DNA from: Dactylosporangium vinaceum
Lineage (GTDB): Bacteria; Actinomycetota; Actinomycetes; Mycobacteriales; Micromonosporaceae
Reading direction: 5' to 3'
Length of the DNA stretch: 64,000 nt
Assembly: GCF_019904175.1 (NCBI RefSeq)
Contig: NZ_CP061913.1
Location: forward strand, 1,612,001 to 1,676,000
Shown: positions 7,627 to 15,674 of the stretch, piece after piece
How the letters are laid out: each line of letters opens with the position of its first letter
Position numbering within the stretch: the first letter of the stretch is position 1
The notes under the pieces: model-generated
Seen by the model: only the letters and a program-made list of their open reading frames with translations
Databases searched by the model: none
What the model was told of the DNA's origin: nothing
Position numbers and translations under genes: made by a program

Positions 7627-8745
7627 TCAGCGGAGCGTGCGGAAAGCGGCGCGCACCTCCGCGACCCACAGTTCCGGGCGTTCCAGTGCGGCGAAGTGGC
7701 CGCCGTGGGCGGGTTCGCCCCAGTGGACGATCCGGGGGTACCGCCGCCGGGCCCACCGCTGTGAAGGGCGCGGCAGATCGCGCGGGAACACCGTGCACGC
7801 GGTGGGCACCGGGACGGTGTCGGCGGTGGACGTCGTGAACCACGCCTGCACCTGGCGGAAGCTCTCCCAGTACAGCCGCGCGCTGGAGGTGGCCGTGCCG
7901 GTGAGCCAGTACAGCGTCACGTTGTCCAGCAGCGCGTCGCGGTCGATGCGGGCCGGGTCCTCGCTCCACGCGACGAACTTCTCGGCGATCCACGCGCACA
8001 GGCCGACCGGCGAGTCGTTGAGCGCGTAGCCGATCGTCTGCGGCCTCGTCGACTGGACGAGCGAGTAGCCGTCGCCGTCGCGCTGGGCCGCCTCCAGGTC
8101 GGCCAGCGCCGCGCGCTCGGGCGCGGTGAGGTCGTCGTCGAGGACGGGCGCGGCGATCGGCGGGCAGACGTGGATGCCGGCCAGGTGCCCGGTGTCGTGC
8201 AGGCCCATGGCGGTCGTGACGCTCGTGCCCCAGTCGCTGCCCATCGCGCCGTAGCGCGCGTAGCCCAGCCGGTCCATCAGCTCGGCCCACGCGCGGGCGA
8301 TCCGCTCCACGTCCCAGCCGGGCTCGGCCGGCGCGTCGCTGAAGCCGTACCCGGGCAGCGACGGCAGGACGACGTGGAACGCGTCGTCCGGGTCGTCCGG
8401 ATGTGTGAGCGCCGCGACGACACCCAGGAACTCGACGATCGAGCCGGGCCAGCCGTGGGTGACGACGATCGGCAGCGCGCGCGGATGCGGCGACGGCGCG
8501 TGGACGAGGTGCACACCGAGGCCGTCGATGGAGGTCCGGAACTGCGCGAAGCCGTTCAGCCGCGCCTCGAAGCGCCGCCAGTCGTAGCCGTCGGCCCAGT
8601 ACGCGCACAGGTCCCGCAGGTACCCCTCCGGCACGCCCTGAGCCCAGCCGGGCACGGGCGCGGGGCCGGGCCAGCGGGTCGCGCGGATGCGGCGCCGGAG
8701 GTCGGCCAGGGCCTCGTCCGGCACCGCACACTGGAACGGGGTCAT
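7627..8745 (-). CDS. Epoxide hydrolase (EHN-type alpha/beta hydrolase)
   Basis: 372 residues from the ATG at 8745. The N-terminal ~110 residues match the epoxide hydrolase N-terminal lid domain (FQCAVPDEALADLRRRIRAT and the WRRFEARLN segment). An alpha/beta-hydrolase core follows, with the oxyanion motif HGWPGS, nucleophile motif GSDWGT (Asp) and a late GGHFAALE His. Asp in place of Ser at the nucleophile elbow is what defines epoxide hydrolases of this class. It overlaps the upstream cupin gene by 4 bp (ATGA), so the two are co-translated. Substrate unknown. Confidence 0.9.
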   Translation of the reverse strand: MTPFQCAVPDEALADLRRRIRATRWPGPAPVPGWAQGVPEGYLRDLCAYWADGYDWRRFEARLNGFAQFRTSIDGLGVHLVHAPSPHPRALPIVVTHGWPGSIVEFLGVVAALTHPDDPDDAFHVVLPSLPGYGFSDAPAEPGWDVERIARAWAELMDRLGYARYGAMGSDWGTSVTTAMGLHDTGHLAGIHVCPPIAAPVLDDDLTAPERAALADLEAAQRDGDGYSLVQSTRPQTIGYALNDSPVGLCAWIAEKFVAWSEDPARIDRDALLDNVTLYWLTGTATSSARLYWESFRQVQAWFTTSTADTVPVPTACTVFPRDLPRPSQRWARRRYPRIVHWGEPAHGGHFAALERPELWVAEVRAAFRTLR

Positions 8746-9137
8746 GTCAGGTCGTGGCCGGCCGTGCTGTCGACGTGGGCCGGGATGTCGCCGGCCGTCG
8801 CGTCGCCCGTCGTGAGGGTGCCGCTCGGCTCGAACATCAGGATCGAGCCGCCGGGGGAGGAGGGTTTGTGCTCGGTCCCGCGCGGCACCACGTACGTGTC
8901 GCCGGGGTGGAGCACGACGGTGTGCTCGTGGCCGTCCGGGTCGCGCAGGGCGATGTCGAAGCGGCCGTCGAGGACGAGGAAGAACTCGTCGGTGTCGGCG
9001 TGGGCGTGCCAGACGTGCTCGCCGCGGGTGTGGGCGACGCGCACGTCGTAGTCGTTCATGCGCGCGACGATGCGCGGGCTGTACACCTCGGTGAACGACT
9101 GGAGCGCCTCGGCGAGGTTCACGGGCTTCGCGGTCAT
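8742..9137 (-). CDS. Small cupin-domain protein
   Basis: 131 residues, single cupin barrel. Motif 1 is HVWHAHADTDEFFLVLDG and motif 2 is PGDTYVVPRGTEHKP, together giving the His, His, Glu and His metal ligands. The ATG at 9137 lies just inside the divergent intergenic region. Earlier in-frame starts would overlap the divergent hydrolase gene. It is translationally coupled to the epoxide hydrolase. Function is unassigned: cupins of this size act as metal-dependent enzymes or sugar/ligand sensors. Confidence 0.85.
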   Translation of the reverse strand: MTAKPVNLAEALQSFTEVYSPRIVARMNDYDVRVAHTRGEHVWHAHADTDEFFLVLDGRFDIALRDPDGHEHTVVLHPGDTYVVPRGTEHKPSSPGGSILMFEPSGTLTTGDATAGDIPAHVDSTAGHDLT

Positions 9138-9186
9138 GGCCCGATTGTCGTCCCCATCGCGTCCGCGCGCATTGTACAAATTGCAC

Positions 9187-9978
9187 ATGGAAGAGCGATG
9201 GCAGCTGGACCCCGACCCGGCGCTGCGCCCGGTCGCGCGGACGCCCGAGGTGCGGTTCGACTCACAGGGAGTACCACTGCTGGGTGTGTTGCACCTGCCG
9301 GCCGGGCCGGGGCCGCATCCGGTGGTCGTCCTGCTGCACGGCTTCCCGGGCAACGAGCGCAACTTCGACCTCGCCCAGGCGCTGCGGCGGGCCGGATACG
9401 CGGCGCTCGTCTTCCATTATCGCGGGTCGTGGGGGGTGGGCGGCGCGTACTCCTGGTCGAACGTCCTCGCCGACGCCGCCCGCGCGGTCGCGGTGGCCCC
9501 GCGGCTCGACCCGTCGCTCGACGCCGCGCGCGTCGCGGTGGTCGGGCACAGCCTCGGCGGGTTCGCGGCCCTGCACACCGCCGCGGCCGACCCGTCCGTG
9601 CGCGCGGTCGCGGCCCTTGCCTCCTTCGACTTCGGTGCGACTGCCGAAGAGCCGGCGGATGTACTGCAGCAGGCCCGCGCGATGTTCGCCGGCGATCTGC
9701 TCCCGCTGCAGGGCACCAGCGGTGACGCGCTGTTCGAGGAGATGATGGCCAACGGCAGCGCGTGGCGCCTGGCCGACCTCGCGCCCCGGCTCGCGGGCCG
9801 CCCCGTGCTGCTCGTCGCCGGCGAGCACGACACGGTCGCGCCCCCGGCCCGGCACCACCGGCCGCTTGTCGAGGCCTACCGCCAGGAGGCGCTGACGTTG
9901 CCGTCCGACCACGCGTTCTCCGGACACCGGATCGCACTCACCCGCGCGGTCATCGAGTTTCTGGATCGCTCCATGTAG
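9187..9978 (+). CDS. Alpha/beta hydrolase (dienelactone hydrolase/peptidase-like)
   Basis: 263 residues. Oxyanion motif HGFPGN, nucleophile elbow GHSLGG (Ser), acid in GEHDTVAP, and the final His in SDHAFSGHR complete a Ser-Asp-His triad. There is no signal peptide, so it should be cytoplasmic. The ATG at 9187 is 50 bp from the divergent cupin start. The short gap contains TTGTACAA, a perfect 8-bp palindrome, which may serve both genes. The 3' end overlaps the convergent next gene by 29 bp. Confidence 0.85.
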   Translation: MEERWQLDPDPALRPVARTPEVRFDSQGVPLLGVLHLPAGPGPHPVVVLLHGFPGNERNFDLAQALRRAGYAALVFHYRGSWGVGGAYSWSNVLADAARAVAVAPRLDPSLDAARVAVVGHSLGGFAALHTAAADPSVRAVAALASFDFGATAEEPADVLQQARAMFAGDLLPLQGTSGDALFEEMMANGSAWRLADLAPRLAGRPVLLVAGEHDTVAPPARHHRPLVEAYRQEALTLPSDHAFSGHRIALTRAVIEFLDRSM

Positions 9979-11821
9979 GCGCGCGGTGGCGGGCGGGGCG
10001 CTCCAGGCGGATGGTGCCGTCGGGGTTCTCGGCCGCCGGGACGTAGCCGGCGTGGCGCAGCGCGGCGAGCGTCTCGGCCGGCGGGAGCGCGCTCGACAGC
10101 ACGGTCGGGGCCAGCTCGGTCAGCTCCAGCGGGGCCAGGCTGCGCACCCGCTGGAGCTCGCCCAGCAGCGCCCGGTCGGCACTGTGCAGCACGCACCCGA
10201 CGGTGCGGACGCGGACGCTGCCGTGCCGGCGCCCGACGTCGGCGATCAGGTACTCCACCGGCTGCGGCACCCGCCCGCCCGCCGCCGCCGCGCGGACGCG
10301 GGCGAGCAGCTCGTCGGCGCTCGTGCCGGCGTCGAACGCCCGGCGTACCGAGGACTCGGTGAACCGCCAGGTCGAGCCGCCGCCCCGGGACTCGCGGTCG
10401 GCGGCCAGGTCCAGCAGCGCGCTGAGTGCAGCCGAGGGGGTGCCGGTGGCGATCGCGGTGAGGTCGCCCTGGAGCAGTACCGTCTCCACGGCCGCGGGCA
10501 CGAACCCCTGCACGACGTCCAGGAGACGCCGGCGGTCACCGGCGGCCAGGGCGTGGCACAGGGCCGTGGGGGCGAGGTGGGCGCCGACGCCCATGAGCTC
10601 GTACTCGCGCCAGATCGCGGTGGCCAGCGGTACCACCTCATCGGCGTCCCCGGCGATCAGCGGGCGCAGGTAGGCCAGCATGCTCGCCAGCCCGGCCAGG
10701 CTCGCCGCCCCGCGCCCGCGCGGCAGCGACGCCAGCACCGCGGCGAGGGTCGTGCGCAGCATCGCGCTGCCGGCGTCGTGCTCCGACCCGACGAGCGCCG
10801 GGCGGCCGTCGAGCAGCAGCGGCGCGGCCGGCATCTGGAACCAGCCGTCGAGCAGCCAGCCGAACTGCCCGGCCGGCTCCAGCTTGAGCCAGTTGTCGAA
10901 CTCGGTCGACGGGGCCACCCGATCGCCCACGATGCCCAGCAGCCCGTTCATGCCGGCGACGGTGAGCCAGAACCGCACGCCCTCCTCGTCGGAGTCGATG
11001 AGCCGGGCCAGCTTGCGCAGCTCCCGGGCGCTGATGCCGCCCGCCTTGAGGATCGGCACCGGGGTGCGGCCGCACTCGTCGAGCAGCGTCTGCACGGACG
11101 CGATGGCCGCCCCGGCCGCGGCCGCGCCCCCACGATCGACCGCCTCGACGGGCGCGGCGAGCGTCGGCGGCGCGGGCGGGACCGGGTCGAAGCCGGCCGT
11201 GAACCCCTCGCGCAGCGCGACTCCCACCTCGCTGGGCATGGTGATGGTGCCGTAGTAGGCGTTGAAGACGAGCAGGCCGCGGTCGACGGCCCAGCGCAGC
11301 GGGGCCCGCCGGTTGGTGCGCAGGGCGAGCGAGAGGTCCGGGTCCGACAGCTGCGGCGAGCCGTCGGCCATGCGCTGCATGACGTCCTGGGCGGGCCGCG
11401 GGGCCTGCCGGAACAGCGTGCGGACCAGGTCCGGGTCGGCCAGGGCGGTGCTGATGTGGCGGATCAGCGCCTGCTGGGACTCCTTGTAGCTCGGCAGGCC
11501 CAGCTCGCCGGCGATGCGCTGCAGCTGCTCCAGCGGGATGAAGGTCAGCTCGTGCGCGGCGACCCGCCCGAACCCGTAGGTGTTGGCCAGCGCCTTGTTC
11601 AGCTCGACGGTGCGGACCCAGTCGCCCTCCGGCCGGACCAGGCCGGCCTCGAACAGCACGCGCAGCGCATCGGTGAGGTTCGGGTCGTCGGGCGCGACAT
11701 TCAGCGTGCGCGCCAGGTCGCGCAGCCGCGTGCCCGCCGCGCGCAGTGACAGGACCTCCGCGACCTGTATCTGCGGGAGCGTGAGCAGCGACGCGAGCTC
11801 CAGAATCCGCGCCGTTTCCAC
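9950..11821 (-). CDS. Helicase-associated (XPB/Ssl2 N-terminal-like) domain protein
   Basis: 623 residues. The C-terminal half contains the actinobacterial Helicase_C_3 signature (FVPAAVETVLLQGDLTAIATG) and the RFTESSVRRAFDAG segment found in this family. The N-terminal half is helical with several winged-helix-like stretches. No Walker motifs are present, so it is not itself a helicase. Such proteins are widespread and mostly single-copy in actinobacteria and are presumed to act in DNA metabolism. It is convergent with the alpha/beta hydrolase and divergent from the sortase-anchored protein gene. Confidence 0.85.
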   Translation of the reverse strand: METARILELASLLTLPQIQVAEVLSLRAAGTRLRDLARTLNVAPDDPNLTDALRVLFEAGLVRPEGDWVRTVELNKALANTYGFGRVAAHELTFIPLEQLQRIAGELGLPSYKESQQALIRHISTALADPDLVRTLFRQAPRPAQDVMQRMADGSPQLSDPDLSLALRTNRRAPLRWAVDRGLLVFNAYYGTITMPSEVGVALREGFTAGFDPVPPAPPTLAAPVEAVDRGGAAAAGAAIASVQTLLDECGRTPVPILKAGGISARELRKLARLIDSDEEGVRFWLTVAGMNGLLGIVGDRVAPSTEFDNWLKLEPAGQFGWLLDGWFQMPAAPLLLDGRPALVGSEHDAGSAMLRTTLAAVLASLPRGRGAASLAGLASMLAYLRPLIAGDADEVVPLATAIWREYELMGVGAHLAPTALCHALAAGDRRRLLDVVQGFVPAAVETVLLQGDLTAIATGTPSAALSALLDLAADRESRGGGSTWRFTESSVRRAFDAGTSADELLARVRAAAAGGRVPQPVEYLIADVGRRHGSVRVRTVGCVLHSADRALLGELQRVRSLAPLELTELAPTVLSSALPPAETLAALRHAGYVPAAENPDGTIRLERPARHRAPTWSDPETR

Positions 11822-12079
11822 CGGCGCGATCCTAATGCTGCAATTCCGGTAACGCTTTCGTGACGCTCTGTGTTGTATTCGCGCAGCCGGAACTTCTTCT
11901 TATGGTGTAACCGGTTCACGCCATCGAGTGATTAAGGGAAGCATAGATCTTCATTATTTTCGCGGACGATTTGGACATATGCCACCGTTTTGGAAAATTT
12001 CACGGTCCTACGACTGTCGCGCGACAAGTAATCGGCTCTATCTTGTGTCGTCGCTAAGTTCCACCCTGTAGGAGACGAC
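11822..12079. promoter_or_regulatory. AT-richer divergent promoter region
   Basis: The 258 bp between the divergent genes is clearly less GC-rich than its surroundings and contains the 8-bp palindrome AACCGGTT (near 11911). An RBS, GGAG, sits about 7 bp before the GTG at 12080. No confident -35/-10 pair was assigned. Confidence 0.4.
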
Positions 12080-12748
12080 GTGAAGAACCCGCTGTTCAGG
12101 AGGGCTGCCGTCGGCACTTTCGCCGCGGCCGCCGCCATCGGCCTATCGACCCTCTTCGTTACACCGGCCAGTGCGCACAGCGCCGGACCCGCTGGCTCTG
12201 CGGATTGTGGCGATAACGGGCAGTACACGGTGACCTGGACGGTTAAGAACGACTTCAACAAACCGGTCACACTCAGCAACATCAAAATCACGCCGAATGC
12301 CGGAAACGGCAATGTCCCGGCGACGATCCAGCTCCAGGCCGGCGCCGGCAGCTCCTTCAAGACGACGTTCGCCGGCACCACCAAGGCCGACCTGGTCCTC
12401 AGCGTCGACGGCCTCTGGCAGGACGGGCCGGGCAAGACGTGGCCCGACAACGGCAAGCCGAAGACCTTCACCAGCGAGCCGGTGAAGCTCAAGGGCGACT
12501 GCAAGCCGACGGGCTCCTCGCCGTCCCCGTCGCCCTCCCCGTCGCGGTCCGCCTCGAAGCCCCCGACCCCGGAGGCGTCCCACCCGGCGACGCCGACGCC
12601 GTCGCAGTCCTCGACCCCGGGTCTGCCGGTCACCGGCTCCAACACCACCCTGCCGATGGTGGGCACCGGTGCAGCCCTGGTCGCGGGCGGCGCCGCGCTG
12701 GTCTTCACCCTGCGCCGCCGGCGGCGGGTGACGTTCACCGCCGAGTAG
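12080..12748 (+). CDS. Secreted, sortase-anchored (LPXTG-type) surface protein
   Basis: 222 residues. A signal peptide ends around residue 33 (TPASA-HS). A ~110-residue beta-rich domain follows, then a Pro/Ser/Thr stalk, LPVTG sorting motif near 186, hydrophobic helix and RRRRR tail. The sorting signal shows covalent attachment to the cell wall by a class E or related sortase. The globular part (TVTWTVKNDFNKPVTLSNIK) looks like a cell-wall surface domain common in Micromonosporaceae, with no known enzyme motif. GTG start with GGAG spaced correctly. The lower GC of the first 200 bp contrasts with the rest. Confidence 0.85.
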   Translation: MKNPLFRRAAVGTFAAAAAIGLSTLFVTPASAHSAGPAGSADCGDNGQYTVTWTVKNDFNKPVTLSNIKITPNAGNGNVPATIQLQAGAGSSFKTTFAGTTKADLVLSVDGLWQDGPGKTWPDNGKPKTFTSEPVKLKGDCKPTGSSPSPSPSPSRSASKPPTPEASHPATPTPSQSSTPGLPVTGSNTTLPMVGTGAALVAGGAALVFTLRRRRRVTFTAE

Positions 12749-12763
12749 GTCACTGCTCCAGGA

Positions 12764-12793
12764 GGCGCCCGCCGGTTCACGCCGGCGGGCGCC
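12764..12793 (+). terminator. Terminator hairpin after the surface-protein gene
   Basis: A perfect 12-bp stem (GGCGCCCGCCGG pairing with CCGGCGGGCGCC) with a 6-nt loop begins 16 bp after the stop codon. Confidence 0.8.
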
Positions 12794-12819
12794 TTCGCCG
12801 TTCTCGTAGGCTTCTCGTC

Positions 12820-13659
12820 GTGCTCCCACCCGCGCTGCACGTCGGCTGTGCCATGTGGACCCTCAAGCCGTGGCAGGGCCGCTTCTTCGAGCACCCGCTC
12901 CCGGCCGGCCGGCGCCTGCACGCCTACGCGGGACTGCTGAACGCGGTGGAGGGCAACACCACCTTCTACGCCACACCGTCGCGCGCGACGGCCCAGACGT
13001 GGGCCGACCAGACCGAGCCCGACTTCCGGATGGTGCTGAAACTGCCGAAGCCGGTCACCCACGAGCACCGCCTCACGGGCGCCCTCCCCGAGATGCGCAC
13101 GTTCCTCGACGCCATCGAACCCCTGGGCCCGCGCGTGCACGCCCTGTGGGTCCAGCTGCCGGCGTCGTTCGGCCCGGAAGACGTCCGCACGCTTGCCCGC
13201 TTCCTGCGGCGCATGCCCGCGCACTACCGCTGCGCCGTCGAGGTCCGCCATCCCGCGCTGTTCACAGACCCTGACCTGGAGGGGGTACTCCGCGCAGCCC
13301 GCGCCGAGTGGGTCCCGTTCGACACCACCGCCTTCTTCGCCGCGCCTCCGACGAGCGACGCCGAGCGCGACGCCTGGGCCAAGAAGCCCCGCACCCCGCG
13401 GCGCGCCGAGCCCCTGACGGCGCACCCGATCGTCCGCTACCTGGGCCGCGACAGCGAGGCCGAGACCGTGGCCGGCTGGCAGTTCTGGGTGGAGCGGGCC
13501 GTCACCTGGCTGGGGGAGGGCCGCAGCCCGACGTTCTTCATCCACACCCCCGACAACGCCGAGGCCCCGCGCATGGCCCGCGCCTTCCACGCCGCCGTCC
13601 GCGCCCGGGTCCCGGCGCTGCCCCCACTGCCCGAACCACCCCGGCTGACCCTCTTCTAG
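12820..13659 (+). CDS. DUF72 family protein
   Basis: 279 residues. The start LHVGCAMWT and the EGNTTFYATPS, LWVQLPASFGPEDV and CAVEVRHPALF segments are diagnostic of DUF72 (YecE-like), a TIM-barrel family without an agreed biochemical function. GTG at 12820 gives the canonical N-terminus a few residues before LHVG. The in-frame ATG 11 codons later would cut off the first strand. It sits alone between a terminator and a convergent small gene. Confidence 0.88.
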   Translation: MLPPALHVGCAMWTLKPWQGRFFEHPLPAGRRLHAYAGLLNAVEGNTTFYATPSRATAQTWADQTEPDFRMVLKLPKPVTHEHRLTGALPEMRTFLDAIEPLGPRVHALWVQLPASFGPEDVRTLARFLRRMPAHYRCAVEVRHPALFTDPDLEGVLRAARAEWVPFDTTAFFAAPPTSDAERDAWAKKPRTPRRAEPLTAHPIVRYLGRDSEAETVAGWQFWVERAVTWLGEGRSPTFFIHTPDNAEAPRMARAFHAAVRARVPALPPLPEPPRLTLF

Positions 13660-13670
13660 CGCGGCCGCGC

Positions 13671-13973
13671 TCAGTCCTGCAGGTGCCGCTCGACGCTTGT
13701 GACCTTGCTGTCGAGCCGGCCGAGGGGACCGTCGCGCCAGTCGACCTTGATCACGGTACTGGTGCGGGGGCTTCGGCTCTGCACCACCGCGACGGCCGCC
13801 TGGACGACACCCATGACCTCCTCCCACGTCTCGCCCTCGACGGTGGTGAACATCGCATCGGTCCGATTGGGCAGCCCGGAGGCTCGCACCACCCGGACCG
13901 CCGCGGCCACGAGCTCCCCGACATCCGGCCCGCCACCGAGCGGCGTAACGCTGAACGCAACAAGTACCGACAT
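13671..13973 (-). CDS. MTH1187/YkoF-type thiamine-binding protein (DUF77)
   Basis: 100 residues, full family length. The N-terminal [11 protein letters not shown] and the [23 protein letters not shown] segment match the MTH1187 family, ferredoxin-like tetramers some of which bind thiamine or its pyrimidine. ATG at 13973 is 18 bp from the divergent surE GTG, so the two promoters must overlap the coding starts. A role in thiamine salvage or buffering is inferred from the family only. Confidence 0.85.
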   Translation of the reverse strand: MSVLVAFSVTPLGGGPDVGELVAAAVRVVRASGLPNRTDAMFTTVEGETWEEVMGVVQAAVAVVQSRSPRTSTVIKVDWRDGPLGRLDSKVTSVERHLQD

Positions 13974-13991
13974 GAGGCCTATTCTCGCCTC

Positions 13992-14813
13992 GTGCGATTG
14001 CTGATCACCAACGACGACGGCATCCGGGCCCCGGGCCTGCGCGCCCTGGCCCTCGCCGCCGCGCAGGCCGGCCACGACGTGACGGTCGCCGCCCCGCACC
14101 AGGAGCAGAGCGGCGCGGGCGCGGCGCTGTCGGCCGTCACCGACCAGGGCCGCGTGATCCTGGAGCCGGTGCCGTTCGACGGGCTGCGCGCGTTCTCGGT
14201 GGCCGCCTCCCCGGCGTACATCGCGGTCCTGGCCGCCCTGGAGGTCTTCGGGCCGGCCCCTGACGCGCTGCTCTCCGGCATCAACCGCGGCGCGAACGCG
14301 GGCCACGCCATCCTGCACTCCGGCACCGTCGGCGCCGCCCTGACCGCCGCGAACGAGGGCCTGCGCGCGCTGGCCGTGTCGCTCGACGTCCTGACCTCGC
14401 TCCCGAGCGCCTCCCAGTCGGTCCAGGAGTTCTTCCGCGAGCGCGAGGGCGAGGTCCTGCACTGGTCCACCGCCGCCACCCTGGCCGTCCGCCTCCTGCC
14501 CCGCCTCGCCGCGGCACCGCCGTCGACGGTGCTCAACCTGAACGTCCCCGACCGCCCGCTGCCCGAGCTGCGCGGCCTGCGCCGGGCCACGCCTGCCCCG
14601 TTCGGCCAGGTCCGGATGGCGGTGGCCGAGGCCGCGGCCGGCTTCGCCCGCATCACCGTCGAGGTCCGCGAGGACGCCTCCCCGCCCGGCACCGACCTGG
14701 CCCTGCTGACCGACGGCTACGCCACCCTGACCGCCCTGCGCCCACCCAGCGAGGACCCGGACCTCCTCGTTGTGGAGGACCTCGGCGACGGGCAGGCAAG
14801 CGGCCGTCCATGA
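13992..14813 (+). CDS. surE: 5'/3'-nucleotidase SurE with a replaced C-terminal tail
   Basis: 273 residues. The N-terminal LLITNDDG carries the two metal-binding Asp residues, and [10 protein letters not shown] and LHSGTVGAA are further SurE core motifs. SurE dephosphorylates nucleoside monophosphates and short polyphosphate. GTG at 13992 begins directly at the first strand. The last ~15 codons ([14 protein letters not shown]) do not look like a SurE terminus. They lie exactly antisense to a remnant of an FtsX-like permease, so the natural 3' end may have been lost by deletion into that gene. The catalytic core is complete. Confidence 0.88.
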   Translation: MRLLITNDDGIRAPGLRALALAAAQAGHDVTVAAPHQEQSGAGAALSAVTDQGRVILEPVPFDGLRAFSVAASPAYIAVLAALEVFGPAPDALLSGINRGANAGHAILHSGTVGAALTAANEGLRALAVSLDVLTSLPSASQSVQEFFREREGEVLHWSTAATLAVRLLPRLAAAPPSTVLNLNVPDRPLPELRGLRRATPAPFGQVRMAVAEAAAGFARITVEVREDASPPGTDLALLTDGYATLTALRPPSEDPDLLVVEDLGDGQASGRP

Positions 14814-14945
14814 CGGGACGAGGGCGCCCAGCACCGCGGTCCCGACGCCGGCCAGGGCCACCAGCGCCACCGCGCCCGGGTTCCCGACGCGCAGCAGCGC
14901 CGCCGCATTGCCGAGCAGCGGCCGGGCCAGGCGCAGGCCGGGCAA
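14770..14945 (-). pseudogene. Remnant of the C-terminus of an FtsX-like ABC permease
   Basis: Read on the minus strand, this stretch encodes a hydrophobic helix with text such as [19 protein letters not shown] followed by [12 protein letters not shown]. That is the typical end of an FtsX/MacB-type permease (last membrane helix, then PVAEVL near the stop). There is no start, no matching upstream domain and no stop at the expected place, and the 3' part overlaps surE. It is interpreted as a deletion remnant. An alternative is chance hydrophobicity in GC-rich antisense DNA. Confidence 0.5.
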
Positions 14946-15245
14946 GCGGTGGCTGCGACAGGCACATACCCGCCGAGCAGCACCTGGCAACACGCGCAGA
15001 CCTGCCGAGCAGCGGCTGCGACAGCCACGGACCCGCCGGCCTGCTGCACCCCCCCCGGACCACTCAGTCAACGAGTAGCGAACGCCGGACCCGGCCTACC
15101 GGGCATCCAGCCTCAACACCGCGTTCGTCGTATGCCGGCAACTCGTCATGGACCCCGGACCGGCCCCGCGACCTTCGAATATCGACTCGCCCCTCACCAT
15201 GCCCACAGCCTAGGTTCGGGGTACGACAAAAATCGGGGGTGCACT
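14946..15245. other. Gene-free stretch with short imperfect repeats
   Basis: No gene is recognised. The motif CCGAGCAGC(A/G) recurs near 14911, 14975 and 15006 with similar flanks (GGCTGCGACAG, ACCCGCC), giving a few ~50-60-bp imperfect repeats that begin within the FtsX-like remnant. Open frames on both strands have no protein resemblance. Confidence 0.5.
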
Positions 15246-15674
15246 GTGGACGATCTGCCGGTGTTCGAGCTCGGCTTCCCGGGGCCGCTGCGGGATCGGC
15301 TGGTGGCGGCCGTGCTCGACGGCAGCAAGACGACGACCGCGGGCCTGGCGCAGGACTACGAGATCGAGGGGGAGCCGTTGCCGGTCCCCGGGCGGCGGGC
15401 CGCGGTCATCGACTCGGCCGGCGCGCGGGTGGCGGTCATCGAGATCGTCGACGTGCGCGTGGTGCGCCTCGACGCGGTCGACCTCCGGCACGCCATCGAC
15501 GAGGGTGAAGGCGACGAGTCGGTGGCGGACTGGCGGCGGGGGCACGAGGGTTTCTGGCACGGCGCGGATTACCGGGGCTGGCTCGGCAACCCCGAATTCA
15601 CCGTCGCCGACGACACCCCGGTGGTGCTGCAGCGGTTCCGCGTCGTCGATCAGACGCCCGAAATCAGGGAGTGA
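15246..15674 (+). CDS. ASCH-domain protein
   Basis: 142 residues. The LDGSKTTTAGLAQDYE region and the VIDSAGARVAVIEIVDVRVVRL strand pair fit the ASCH beta-barrel, a PUA-related RNA-binding-type fold. The family includes an RNase and an amidohydrolase of N4-acetylcytidine. GTG at 15246 is the first start of the conserved region. The 3' end overlaps the convergent regulator gene by 25 bp. Specific role unknown. Confidence 0.82.
   Translation: MDDLPVFELGFPGPLRDRLVAAVLDGSKTTTAGLAQDYEIEGEPLPVPGRRAAVIDSAGARVAVIEIVDVRVVRLDAVDLRHAIDEGEGDESVADWRRGHEGFWHGADYRGWLGNPEFTVADDTPVVLQRFRVVDQTPEIRE

Noticed and set aside
14810..15508. 232-codon forward ORF between surE and the ASCH gene
   Set aside because: Runs through repeats and into the ASCH gene in the wrong frame. 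No recognisable protein.
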